Below, piece by piece: positions 7,327 through 15,152 of a stretch of 30,989 bases of DNA (positions are counted from its first letter, which is position 1; every line of letters starts with the position of its first letter). A program made the translations under genes and the position numbers. The notes below the pieces were generated by a model. That model made no database searches and had not been told where the DNA came from. It saw only the letters and a program-made list of their open reading frames with translations. This DNA is from RUG191 sp045642225 (GTDB lineage: Bacteria > Bacillota > Clostridia > Lachnospirales > Lachnospiraceae), in assembly GCA_045642225.1 (NCBI GenBank), contig JAZUIN010000001.1, forward strand, positions 1 through 30,989, in the 5' to 3' direction.

Positions 7327-7905
7327 GTGGCAAAAGTTGAATTAAAGCAACCAATTATTCAAGAGATCTCTGAAAACGTAAAAGATGCTCAATCAGTTGT
7401 TGTAGTTGACTATCGTGGACTTACAGTTGCTGAAGATACACAATTACGTAGAGAACTTAGAGAAGCTGGTATTACTTACAAAGTATACAAGAACACAATG
7501 ATGAACTTTGCTTTCAAAGATACAGATTTCGAAAGCTTAGCACCAGTTCTTGAAGGACCAAGCGCTATTGCAATCTCAACAGAGGATGCTACTGCTCCAG
7601 CAAGAGTATTAGCTAAATTTGCAAAATCTGCACCAGCTCTTGAAATTAAAGCAGGTGTTGTTGAAGGAACATTTTATGATGCAGACGGCATGAAGGCTAT
7701 CGCAGCAGTTCCATCAAGAGAAGAACTTGTTTCGAAGTTACTTGGAAGCTTACAGTCTCCAATTACAAACTTCGCTCGTGTTCTTAACCAAATCGCTGAA
7801 AATGGTGGCGCATCATTTGAAGCTCCTGTAGAGGAAGCAAAAGCAGAAGAGGCTCCAGCAGAAGAAGCAAAGGCTGAAGAAGCTACAGAAGAAGCAGCAG
7901 AATAA
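7327..7905 (+). CDS. rplJ: 50S ribosomal protein L10
   Basis: The stalk protein that anchors L7/L12 dimers to the ribosome. It starts with GTG at 7327, eight bases after AAGGAGGT. The frame is open further upstream (from 7291), but that part overlaps the leader and has no ribosome binding site. The 192-residue protein has SVVVVDYRGLTVAEDTQLRR near the N-terminus and LGSLQSPITNFARVLNQIAE as the L12-binding helix. It ends in an Ala/Glu-rich repetitive tail (EEAKAEEAPAEEAKAEEA), which makes it longer than the usual 165-175 residues. It is controlled by the leader upstream. Confidence 0.95.
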   Translation: MAKVELKQPIIQEISENVKDAQSVVVVDYRGLTVAEDTQLRRELREAGITYKVYKNTMMNFAFKDTDFESLAPVLEGPSAIAISTEDATAPARVLAKFAKSAPALEIKAGVVEGTFYDADGMKAIAAVPSREELVSKLLGSLQSPITNFARVLNQIAENGGASFEAPVEEAKAEEAPAEEAKAEEATEEAAE

Positions 7906-7953
7906 GCTGTAATTAGATTTTAAATATTTTAGAAATTATGGAGGAAAATAAAA

Positions 7954-8331
7954 ATGGCTAAAATGAGTACAGAAGATTTTATCGCAGCTATCAAAGAGCT
8001 TAGCGTATTAGAGTTAAATGACCTTGTAAAGGCATGTGAAGAAGAATTTGGTGTATCTGCAGCAGCAGGTGTTGTTGTAGCAGCAGCAGGCGGAGATGCA
8101 GCAGGCGGAGCTGAAGAGAAGGACGAATTCGATGTAGAGTTAACAGAAGTAGGTCCTAACAAGGTTAAGGTTATTAAGGTAGTTAGAGATGCTACAGGTC
8201 TTGGACTTAAGGAAGCTAAGGAATTAGTTGATGGCGCTCCTAAGATCATGAAGGAAGGCGCAGCTAAGGCTGAAGCTGAAGACATCAAGGCTAAGTTAGA
8301 AGCTGAAGGTGCTACTTGTACACTTAAGTAA
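7954..8331 (+). CDS. rplL: 50S ribosomal protein L7/L12
   Basis: The multicopy stalk protein that recruits translation GTPases. The 125 residues divide into an N-terminal dimerisation domain (STEDFIAAIKELSVLELNDL), an Ala/Gly hinge (about 35-53) and the C-terminal domain with VKVIKVVRDATGLGLKEAKELVD. Ribosome binding site ATGGAGGAA. A strong terminator follows 22 bases after the stop. rpoB, which often follows in Firmicutes, is not here. Confidence 0.97.
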   Translation: MAKMSTEDFIAAIKELSVLELNDLVKACEEEFGVSAAAGVVVAAAGGDAAGGAEEKDEFDVELTEVGPNKVKVIKVVRDATGLGLKEAKELVDGAPKIMKEGAAKAEAEDIKAKLEAEGATCTLK

Positions 8332-8353
8332 TTTATATTACGACTTATTTTAT

Positions 8354-8386
8354 CCGCAGTTTGCTTTTTGCAGGCTGCGGTTTTTT
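8354..8386 (+). terminator. Terminator after rplL
   Basis: CCGCAGTTTGC pairs with GCAGGCTGCGG (11 bp with two G-U pairs) over a five-T loop, followed by six T. It lies only 15 bases before the amylase start codon. Confidence 0.88.
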
Positions 8387-8401
8387 ACTAGGAGAAATAA
8401 T

Positions 8402-9835
8402 ATGGAAAATATGACAATGCTTCAAGGTTTCGAATGGTATTTGCCAGAAGATGGTACACATTGGAATTCTTTAAAAAATAAAGCAAAAGAACTAAGTGAT
8501 ATGGGAATAAATCATATATGGCTTCCGCCAGCGTATAAAGGTGCAAATGGTGCATCATCGGTTGGTTATGATGTATATGATACATATGATTTGGGAGAAT
8601 TTAATCAAAAGGGTAGCATACGAACAAAATACGGTACTAGAAAAGAGTATTTGGACTGCATCAAGTCTATGCAAAAGAATAATATTAAAGTTCTAGGCGA
8701 CATTGTGCTCAATCACATGATGGGTGCTGATGATACTGAAGAAGTTCTTGCAGAAGAAGAGGCAGGAGATAATAGAAATTACAAGATTTCGGGACAGCAG
8801 ACTATCACTGCGTGGACAAAATTTGAATTCCCAGGACGAAATGGAAAGTATTCTAAACGTACCTGGAACCATGAAAATTTTAGTGGTACAGATTGGGACC
8901 AGGGAAATTCTCGAAATGGAATTTTTTCTTTTGATGGCAAGTCTTGGAATGGCGAGACTGATTCAGAAAATGGAAATTTTGATTATCTAATGGGCGCAGA
9001 TCTTGATATGGATAACCCTGATACAGTAGAAGCATTGAACGAGTGGGGCAAATGGTATTTGGACACAACTAAGATGGATGGTATGCGTCTAGATGCTGTC
9101 AAACATATTGAATTTGCATTTTACAAAAAATGGATAAGTGAAATGCGAGACTATAAAGGAGATAATTTCTTTGTAGTTGGAGAATATTGGTCTAATGAAT
9201 TAGGCAAATTATTACATTATCTTGATTCAGTTGAAAACACCTTTTCATTATTTGATGTTCCATTACATTTTAATATGTATGAGGCAGCAAATTCTAATGG
9301 CAACTATGACTTGGGAAGCCTTAGAAATAATACTTTGACAAGTAATAGACCAATGAATTCCGTTACATTTGTTGATAATCATGATACACAAATAGGACAG
9401 GCTTTGTGCTCTTATGTTCCTGCGTGGTTTAAGCCTATAGCTTATGCTTTGATTTTATTGCAAAGAGATGGTGTTCCATGTGTATTCTATGGTGATTTAT
9501 ATGGAATAGAGCATGATAATATCGATCCAATAAAAGAACTTCCTACATTGATTAGGCTTCGTAAAACACACGCTTATGGTGAGGAAAGAAGCTATTTTGA
9601 CGATTCTAATATTGTGGGATTTACTAGAAGTGGCGACTTAGAGCATGAGAAGTCAGGACTAGCTGTTCTTATGAATGATAATTGCGAGGGTAGTAAGTAT
9701 ATGGTTGTTAATCCTGAATTTGCAGGAATGACAATGAAGAATGTATTTGGTGAAGAAGAGATTACCTTAGATGAAAATGGTGGTGCAGTATTTACTGTGT
9801 CAGGTGGAAATGTTAGTGTTTGGATAAGGGGATAA
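8402..9835 (+). CDS. Cytoplasmic alpha-amylase (GH13)
   Basis: An endo-acting alpha-1,4-glucan hydrolase. The 477-residue protein has all four GH13 regions: DIVLNH (100-105), GMRLDAVKH with nucleophile Asp231 (227-235), VGEYW with acid/base Glu261 (259-263) and VDNHD with Asp328 (324-328). There is no signal peptide, so it probably acts on intracellular glycogen or imported maltodextrins. It resembles the liquefying cytoplasmic amylases of E. coli AmyA type. ATG 8402 has AGGAG seven bases before it; the frame opens earlier at 8309, inside rplL, without support. No promoter fits between the rplL terminator and the gene, so transcription may rely on read-through of the ribosomal operon. Confidence 0.93.
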   Translation: MENMTMLQGFEWYLPEDGTHWNSLKNKAKELSDMGINHIWLPPAYKGANGASSVGYDVYDTYDLGEFNQKGSIRTKYGTRKEYLDCIKSMQKNNIKVLGDIVLNHMMGADDTEEVLAEEEAGDNRNYKISGQQTITAWTKFEFPGRNGKYSKRTWNHENFSGTDWDQGNSRNGIFSFDGKSWNGETDSENGNFDYLMGADLDMDNPDTVEALNEWGKWYLDTTKMDGMRLDAVKHIEFAFYKKWISEMRDYKGDNFFVVGEYWSNELGKLLHYLDSVENTFSLFDVPLHFNMYEAANSNGNYDLGSLRNNTLTSNRPMNSVTFVDNHDTQIGQALCSYVPAWFKPIAYALILLQRDGVPCVFYGDLYGIEHDNIDPIKELPTLIRLRKTHAYGEERSYFDDSNIVGFTRSGDLEHEKSGLAVLMNDNCEGSKYMVVNPEFAGMTMKNVFGEEEITLDENGGAVFTVSGGNVSVWIRG

Positions 9836-9851
9836 TATGTAATAATCTTGC

Positions 9852-9872
9852 ATGTTGCAAATAATGTTGCAA
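9852..9872 (+). repeat. Direct repeat ATGTTGCAA upstream of promoter
   Basis: ATGTTGCAA occurs at 9852-9860 and 9864-9872, 12 bases start to start, about 20 bases before the extended -10 box of the next gene. The position suits an operator, perhaps for the HTH protein encoded just downstream. Confidence 0.5.
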
Positions 9873-9891
9873 TGTAAATATAATTCAAATA

Positions 9892-9900
9892 TGGTATAAT
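9892..9900 (+). promoter_or_regulatory. Extended -10 promoter
   Basis: TGG-TATAAT is an extended -10 element (TGnTATAAT) with no good -35 box. Transcription would start near 9907, a few bases before the first ATG of the zinc-ribbon/HTH ORF, and would also serve murI. Confidence 0.6.
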
Positions 9901-9945
9901 ATATAAGTCAATCGTATGATTAGCACTCGAAAGAAGGTGTGGTAT

Positions 9946-10236
9946 TTGGGAGAGAATTTTACGTTTGAAGAAGATAAACAAGAAGAAGTTAAGAAATGTA
10001 TTCGATGTCAAAAGAGAGTTGTTGTTGATGTCGAAAAGAGCTTGTGCGCTGAATGTGTAGAAGAAGATTTGTTTGAGCGAGTAAAGAAAGCGTTAAATGA
10101 AAATCACAATTTGACAGCACTTAAAATAGCGGAAGTGTTTGACATACCTAGATCTAAAGTCTATCAATGGGTTGATGAAGGTAGGCTGAATTTTAAGGGT
10201 GAAGGCGGCTATTACAATATTCGTAAGAGAAGATAG
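9946..10236 (+). CDS. Zinc-ribbon and helix-turn-helix protein, YvyF-like layout
   Basis: A small protein with two visible parts. An N-terminal zinc-binding ribbon has two Cys pairs (CIRC and, 15 residues on, CAEC). The C-terminal helix-turn-helix of the MerR/excisionase kind reads TALKIAEVFDIPRSKVYQWVDEGRL, followed by a basic end. The layout resembles the flagellar-operon protein YvyF of Bacilli, but no flagellar genes are nearby and the identity is not certain. The start is chosen at TTG 9946, because GAAGGTG lies six bases upstream. The first ATG at 9916 has no ribosome binding site and would give 106 residues. murI begins eight bases after the stop, so the two are co-transcribed. Confidence 0.75.
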   Translation: MGENFTFEEDKQEEVKKCIRCQKRVVVDVEKSLCAECVEEDLFERVKKALNENHNLTALKIAEVFDIPRSKVYQWVDEGRLNFKGEGGYYNIRKRR

Positions 10237-10244
10237 AGGATATT

Positions 10245-11081
10245 ATGTCTGGAAGTGAAAGTGATATTTTCAAAAAATATGAATATATAACAGAGCATCC
10301 GAAAGAGTATGATTTGATTCATAGACCGATTGCAGTATTTGATTCGGGAGTAGGCGGAATAAGCGTCTTGCGTGAGATGGTTAAGCTAATGCCGAATGAG
10401 AATTTCTTGTATTATGGTGATTCAGCAAATGCTCCTTATGGGACTAAGGAAATGGAAGTTGTGAGAAATCTTACCATTTCACATGTAGAAGATTTTATGA
10501 TGCGTCCTGTTAAGGCATGCGCTATTGCATGTAATTCGGCGACTTCTGCGGCGGTAAGAAAGCTTAGAGAGATGTATCCTATGCTACCGCTCGTTGGTAT
10601 TGAGCCAGCACTTAAGCCAGCGGCTTTGCATAAGAGAAATGCTAGAGTATTAGTGCTAGCAACACCTATGACTATTTCACAAGAGAAGTTCCAAAGATTA
10701 TTGGAGAAATATGATGATAAGGCGACGGTTTATTCATTACCGTGTCCTGGGCTGATGGAATATGTTGAAAGTGGAATGTCTGACAGCAAAGAGGTTAGAA
10801 ATTTTCTAGAGAAATTGTTGTCTCCTTACAGACGAGGAGTGATTGATGCGGTTGTTTTGGGATGTACGCATTATCCGTTTGTTGAGGATGCGATTAGACA
10901 AGTGGTTGGGCCAGGTGTAGAAGTGTTTGATGGTGGCGCAGGCACAGCTCGAGAAATGAGAAGAAGAATAGAACAAGCAGGTTTATTGACTGATAGTTTA
11001 GAGCCAGGCAAAGTTGTATTTGAAAATAGTAGGATGACAGAAGAAAAATTGAAATTGTGTGAAGATTTATTGAACTCCTAA
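10245..11081 (+). CDS. murI: Glutamate racemase
   Basis: A cofactor-independent racemase that makes D-glutamate for peptidoglycan. The 278-residue protein has the N-terminal IAVFDSGVGGISVL, the YYGDSANAPYG substrate loop and both catalytic cysteines: Cys96 in ACNSAT and Cys207 in LGCTHYP. An N-terminal extension of about 28 residues precedes the usual start of the family. An internal start is possible, though ATG 10245 has AGAGGA nearby. It follows the zinc-ribbon/HTH gene by eight bases. The stop codon lies inside a perfect short palindrome (11073-11088). Confidence 0.95.
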   Translation: MSGSESDIFKKYEYITEHPKEYDLIHRPIAVFDSGVGGISVLREMVKLMPNENFLYYGDSANAPYGTKEMEVVRNLTISHVEDFMMRPVKACAIACNSATSAAVRKLREMYPMLPLVGIEPALKPAALHKRNARVLVLATPMTISQEKFQRLLEKYDDKATVYSLPCPGLMEYVESGMSDSKEVRNFLEKLLSPYRRGVIDAVVLGCTHYPFVEDAIRQVVGPGVEVFDGGAGTAREMRRRIEQAGLLTDSLEPGKVVFENSRMTEEKLKLCEDLLNS

Positions 11082-11088
11082 GGGAGTT
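11073..11088. repeat. Palindrome copy 1 (AACTCC-TAAG-GGAGTT)
   Basis: A perfect 6-bp-arm palindrome with a 4-base loop spanning the murI stop codon, one member of the TACTCC-TNNR-GGAGTA set. Only a weak T run follows, so it is a poor terminator. Confidence 0.7.
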
Positions 11089-11107
11089 ATTATGTAATGC
11101 CTAAAAC

Positions 11108-11136
11108 TTGAAAAATATAGGGTATTGGTATATATT
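11108..11136 (+). promoter_or_regulatory. Antiporter promoter
   Basis: TTGAAA (11108-11113), a 17-base spacer and TATATT (11131-11136), with a leader of about 35 nt before the antiporter gene. Confidence 0.6.
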
Positions 11137-11175
11137 ATAAGTTGTCGTTACAATGAAAAGTGAAGGGGAATTATC

Positions 11176-12378
11176 ATGGATTACAGATTTTTATTGAGTC
11201 TTGCAGTAATATTTATTGTATGTAAATTATTAGGTATTGTTTGTAAGAAAATTCATTTACCAGAAGTAGTTGGTGCGTTAATAGGTGGTATTATTATTGG
11301 ACCATCACTTCTTAACTTGGTTAATTTTGAAGGACCTAGTGGTACATTTATTGAATATGCAGCAGAGGTTGGTGTAGTACTTCTTATGTATGCAGCGGGA
11401 TTAGAGACTGATCTTACTGAACTTAAGAAAAACGCAGTAGCTTCTTTTGTAGTTGCAATATTAGGTGTTGTTACTCCATTAGGCTTAGGATTTTTGACAT
11501 ATTGGTTATATTTTGGAGAAGATATTTCTATAACAACAGGACTTCTTCGTTCTGTGTTTATTGGTGTAGTACTCACAGCTACATCAGTTAGTATTACGGT
11601 ACAAACTTTAAGAGAAATGGGTAAGTTGAAGGGCGCTGTTGGAACAACTATTTTGGGTGCAGCAGTTATTGATGATATTTTAGGTATTATAGTTCTTACT
11701 GTTGTAACAAGTCTAAGTGATCCTTCAGTAAAGCCGTCAAGAGTATTTATTAATATAGGATTATATGCAGCATTAATTGTAGTTCTATTCTTAATTATCA
11801 AGTTCTCTGAGAATTTTCTTATTAAGAGAAACCAAATGCGTAGAGTTTCTTTGTTTACATTGGCATTTTGTTTCTTATTAGCATTTGCTTCAGAGCATTT
11901 CTTTGGTATTGCAGATATTACTGGTGCATATTTCGCAGGTATTATGTTCTGTAATTCTAAGATTAGAGATTACATAAATATTAAGGTTGAAACTGTAAAT
12001 AATCATTTCTTTAGTAATATATTCTTTGCGAGTATTGGTGTTAAGGCAACCTTTAGTGGAATGAATATGCAGTTATTTATATTTGCAGTAGTAATTACTT
12101 TAGTTGCAATTGCATCTAAGTTGATAGGTTGTGGATTAGGTGCTAAAGTGTGCAGATTTAAGTGGAAAGAAGCATTGCAAATTGGTGTTGGTATGGTAAG
12201 CCGAGGCGAAGTTGCTTTGATTGTAGCTGAGAAGGGAAGACAAGCAGGTCTTATCGACGAAACATTATTTGCACCTATCGTAGTTATGGTTATTGTTACT
12301 ACACTTATTACACCTTTATTGCTTAAAGTTTCATTCAAAGATGGTAAGGCTGATAAGAAGCCTGAGGTTGCAGCATAA
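11176..12378 (+). CDS. Cation:proton antiporter, CPA2 (KefB/NapA-like)
   Basis: An integral membrane Na+/H+ or K+/H+ exchanger. The 400-residue protein is almost entirely transmembrane helices (about 11-13). It has the family start LPEVVGALIGGIIIGPSLL, the LLMYAAGLETDL segment and the paired aspartates Asp166-Asp167 in AAVIDDILGI, which mark electrogenic CPA2 exchangers. The cytosolic TrkA-N nucleotide-binding domain of Kef channels is absent. GAAGGGG precedes ATG 11176. A DUF975 gene follows 14 bases later. Ion preference cannot be read from sequence. Confidence 0.9.
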   Translation: MDYRFLLSLAVIFIVCKLLGIVCKKIHLPEVVGALIGGIIIGPSLLNLVNFEGPSGTFIEYAAEVGVVLLMYAAGLETDLTELKKNAVASFVVAILGVVTPLGLGFLTYWLYFGEDISITTGLLRSVFIGVVLTATSVSITVQTLREMGKLKGAVGTTILGAAVIDDILGIIVLTVVTSLSDPSVKPSRVFINIGLYAALIVVLFLIIKFSENFLIKRNQMRRVSLFTLAFCFLLAFASEHFFGIADITGAYFAGIMFCNSKIRDYINIKVETVNNHFFSNIFFASIGVKATFSGMNMQLFIFAVVITLVAIASKLIGCGLGAKVCRFKWKEALQIGVGMVSRGEVALIVAEKGRQAGLIDETLFAPIVVMVIVTTLITPLLLKVSFKDGKADKKPEVAA

Positions 12379-12392
12379 TAAGGAGGTAAATT

Positions 12393-13112
12393 ATGTTTGA
12401 TATTAGTAAAGTAAAAGAAGAAGGCATGAAAGTCTTCAAAGTGAATTATTGGTCAATGGTTTTGGTTGCATTGATATTTGGTGCAGCTACAGGTCTTTTT
12501 AGTTCCTTTGCATCATTTCCTAACGGAATGATAAATGGCATTATACGTGGTAATAGAAGAGGTTACATGAGTGCAAAGGCTTTCGCTATAGAGGCTACAG
12601 CGATTTTATTGGCTGTAATTATTGGATTAATTGTATTTGCAATAGGCTTTTGTTTGAAGGTATTTCTAATAAATCCTTTGATTCAAGGTACAGTAGCAAC
12701 AACACTTAAGAGTTATGAAGAGCCAACTAACTTGAAGAATTTAGGAAAAGGCTTTAAAGATAATTACGGCAATGTTGTTAAGGTATTATTCTTTAGGGAT
12801 TTGTATATTTGTCTATGGTCATTGCTTTTTATTGTACCAGGAATAGTTAAAGCTTATGAGTATCGCATGATGTCATATTTGTTGGTTGAAAATCCTGATA
12901 TGACTAAAGAAGAGGCATTTGCTAAGAGCAAGGAAATGATGACGGGTAGAAAAGGTCATACCTTCGCATTTGATTTGTCGTTTATTGGTTGGTTTATACT
13001 TAACATTTTGACTTGCGGAATTTTGGGAGTTTTCTATGTAAACCCATATTATATAAGTGCAGCAGCCGATGTTTACAGAGAAATCAAGAAGGAATCAAAA
13101 GTTCAGATTTAG
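12393..13112 (+). CDS. DUF975 family integral membrane protein
   Basis: A 239-residue membrane protein of unknown function. The DUF975 hallmark is clear: FIVPGIVKAYEYRMMSYLLV, then ENPDMTKEEAFAKSKEMM, then FDLSFIGWFIL. About five hydrophobic segments are visible (about 20-40, 65-98, 135-150, 190-215). Ribosome binding site AAGGAGG. It sits between the antiporter and a zinc-ribbon protein in one apparent transcript. The family is common in Firmicutes, often near zinc-ribbon proteins, but no biochemical role is known to me. Confidence 0.88.
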   Translation: MFDISKVKEEGMKVFKVNYWSMVLVALIFGAATGLFSSFASFPNGMINGIIRGNRRGYMSAKAFAIEATAILLAVIIGLIVFAIGFCLKVFLINPLIQGTVATTLKSYEEPTNLKNLGKGFKDNYGNVVKVLFFRDLYICLWSLLFIVPGIVKAYEYRMMSYLLVENPDMTKEEAFAKSKEMMTGRKGHTFAFDLSFIGWFILNILTCGILGVFYVNPYYISAAADVYREIKKESKVQI

Positions 13113-13136
13113 ACTAGATTTGTAGGGGGGATAGCT

Positions 13137-13505
13137 ATGTTTTGTATGAATTGTGGAAAGGAATTGCCAGATGAGGCAAAGTTCTGTATGTCTTGTGGTA
13201 CACGTGTGGGTACAGCAGGAGATATTACATATGTTTCGGTTGATTGTGCCAAAGGATTTAAGCGTGGAAAGCTTGAATTGCGTCGAGAGAAATTAGTTTT
13301 TGTAAGTAATAAGGGCGCTGAAACTATATATAGTTTTCAAGATATAAGTGAAATTCATATGGAAAATGCTATTATTTATCTTACAAAAAAGGGTGCAGCC
13401 AAAGAAGAAATCTATACTTTGACTGACCCTCATACAAATCTTCATAGAATTAGCGAGATTATGGAAAATGTCAAAAAAGGCGTTTATCCAGAAGTTGAAA
13501 ATTAG
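13137..13505 (+). CDS. Zinc-ribbon protein with PH-like domain
   Basis: A 122-residue protein. The N-terminus FCMNCGKELPDEAKFCMSCG is a double-zinc-ribbon-type motif with Cys3, Cys6, Cys17 and Cys20. The remainder is beta-rich (KRGKLELRREKLVFVS, ETIYSFQDISEIHM, then a C-terminal helix), like bacterial PH/GRAM-type domains. Such proteins may act at the membrane, which would suit the adjoining DUF975 gene, but this is inference. AGGGGGG serves as ribosome binding site. The gene ends three bases from the stop of the convergent DUF1667 gene, with no terminator visible between. Confidence 0.8.
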   Translation: MFCMNCGKELPDEAKFCMSCGTRVGTAGDITYVSVDCAKGFKRGKLELRREKLVFVSNKGAETIYSFQDISEIHMENAIIYLTKKGAAKEEIYTLTDPHTNLHRISEIMENVKKGVYPEVEN

Positions 13506-13508
13506 ATG

Positions 13509-13868
13509 TTATTTTGACATGACATTTTTGGTGGCAACAATGTTGACGCCTGTGTCACAAACATTTTCAATAATTATATCTCCGATGTAAATAGGAGCAG
13601 TGGCGGTTGTGTTTTTTAAGACATTACAGATGTCGAAAATTTTATCTTTAGGAATATCTGATTCTGTTTTGACAGAAACAACATTTTCCACGCCACTAAT
13701 AAGACGAATTGAAGAAGTGACAGTCCTTTTTGGGCTTGTCACTTCATTTTTTGCATATTCTTCACCTTTTTTGCAATTGTTTCCTTCTACAGTTATTTCG
13801 TTTTCTGATTGTGTAACTGTTAATGAACAGCCAATAGGGCATCCAATACAGGTTAAATTAGTTTTCAT
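13509..13868 (-). CDS. DUF1667 family protein
   Basis: A 119-residue protein with a cysteine-rich N-terminus, TNLTCIGCPIGCSLTV (Cys7, Cys10, Cys14) and a fourth cysteine in NNCKKGEEYA, which probably bind an iron-sulfur cluster or metal. DUF1667 proteins are almost always encoded next to GlpA- and GlpB-like flavoproteins, as here. It is the last gene of the three-gene operon, 15 bases after the preceding stop. It may be the electron-transferring or membrane-linked small subunit, by analogy with GlpC; this is not proven. Confidence 0.9.
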   Translation of the reverse strand: MKTNLTCIGCPIGCSLTVTQSENEITVEGNNCKKGEEYAKNEVTSPKRTVTSSIRLISGVENVVSVKTESDIPKDKIFDICNVLKNTTATAPIYIGDIIIENVCDTGVNIVATKNVMSK

Positions 13869-13883
13869 AGTAAAATCCCTTCG

Positions 13884-15140
13884 TTAGTCTTCGATAGATA
13901 AAGTAATACTTTCTAAGTCATCAACATCTTCAAGTTGAGACTTAGTAATAATAACTTGTTCCATTTCGCCGGGAGCAAGTATTTTTTTCTTTTGTTTTCT
14001 AAGTAATTTGTCATTGAGATATATCGCAATATTTTTGTCACGATAAATGTTTCCGACACGAAAACGGATAGTTACATAGTCTGACATATTATTAATGTTG
14101 ATTGTGCTTGGTACAGAATATCTGACTCCGTTTGAAACATTTACATTTACAATAGTGCCGTCTGACTTCTTTTGGTTATTGATATAGCTAGCAGCACATT
14201 TTCCGGCGTTAGCTGCTTCTTCTGAAACATAATCAACAAGGTCGTGTACGTGAAGTACATTTCCACATGCGAAAATTCCTTCGATACTTGTAGACAAAGA
14301 TTCGTCAACGAGAGGTCCTGATGTTATCGGACTCATGTTGATATTGCAAGACTTTGAAAGCTCGTTCTCTGGAATAAGTCCACATGATAGTAGAAGCGTG
14401 TCACATTCATATCTTTTCTCTGTGCCAGGAATTATTTGACGGTTGTCGTCAACTTCAGCAATGGTTATAGCTTCTACACGTTTGTCGCCTTCAATATTGC
14501 ATACAGTATGACTTAGGTATAGTGGAATATCGTAGTCGTCGAGACATTGTACAATGTTTCTCTTAAGGCCTCCAGAATAAGGCATCAATTCAGCAACACA
14601 TAGAACTTTGGCACCTTCAAGAGTCATGCGTCTTGCCATAATAAGACCAATGTCGCCAGAGCCAAGGATTACAACTTTGCGTCCAGGCATAAAGCCTTCA
14701 ATGTTAACGAGTCGTTGAGCAGTTCCGGCAGAATATATGCCAGCAGGTCGCTTTCCAGGAATGGATAGTGCACCAGCAGGACGTTCTCTGCAGCCCATTG
14801 CTAAGATGACTGCCTTTGCTTTGATTTTTATTACGCCATCAACTGAATTCATGGCTGTAACAGTTTTATCTTCTGTAATGTCGTATACGATAGTGTTAAG
14901 CTTGTATTCGATGTTAAGAGATGTTGCTTTTTCGATAAATCGACTAGCGTATTCTGGGCCGGTCAATTCTTCTTTGAAAGTATGTAAGCCGAAACCGTTA
15001 TGTATGCACTGATTTAGGATTCCGCCTAGTTTATCATCTCTTTCGATAATTATTATGTTGTTAATGCCATTTTCTTTAGCGCTAATGGCTGCAGCAAGAC
15101 CAGCAGGGCCGCCACCAATGATAACTAAATCGTAATTCAT
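13884..15140 (-). CDS. NAD(P)/FAD-dependent oxidoreductase (GlpB-like)
   Basis: A 418-residue two-dinucleotide-fold flavoprotein. The FAD loop is DLVIIGGGPAGLAAAISA (4-21), followed by LGGILNQCIHNGFGLHTFKE, a block typical of this GlpA-associated group. The second nucleotide-binding loop is VVILGSGDIGLIMARRM and the FAD-closing motif is GIFACGNVLHVHDLVD. A small extra domain of about 70 residues follows the flavin fold. It begins 12 bases after the GlpA-like gene, with AGGGGAA as ribosome binding site. It probably passes electrons between the glycerol-3-phosphate dehydrogenase-like subunit and NAD(P) or a membrane acceptor. Confidence 0.9.
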   Translation of the reverse strand: MNYDLVIIGGGPAGLAAAISAKENGINNIIIIERDDKLGGILNQCIHNGFGLHTFKEELTGPEYASRFIEKATSLNIEYKLNTIVYDITEDKTVTAMNSVDGVIKIKAKAVILAMGCRERPAGALSIPGKRPAGIYSAGTAQRLVNIEGFMPGRKVVILGSGDIGLIMARRMTLEGAKVLCVAELMPYSGGLKRNIVQCLDDYDIPLYLSHTVCNIEGDKRVEAITIAEVDDNRQIIPGTEKRYECDTLLLSCGLIPENELSKSCNINMSPITSGPLVDESLSTSIEGIFACGNVLHVHDLVDYVSEEAANAGKCAASYINNQKKSDGTIVNVNVSNGVRYSVPSTININNMSDYVTIRFRVGNIYRDKNIAIYLNDKLLRKQKKKILAPGEMEQVIITKSQLEDVDDLESITLSIED

Positions 15141-15152
15141 GTTTTCCCCTAT

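Noticed and set aside
8309..8401. Upstream extension of the alpha-amylase frame
   Set aside because: It begins inside rplL and crosses the rplL terminator. ATG 8402 has its own ribosome binding site and gives the family's normal N-terminus.
11253..11801. A 182-codon minus-strand open frame inside the antiporter gene
   Set aside because: It is an antisense shadow of a hydrophobic coding sequence, rich in Thr, Ile and Pro, with no start signal.
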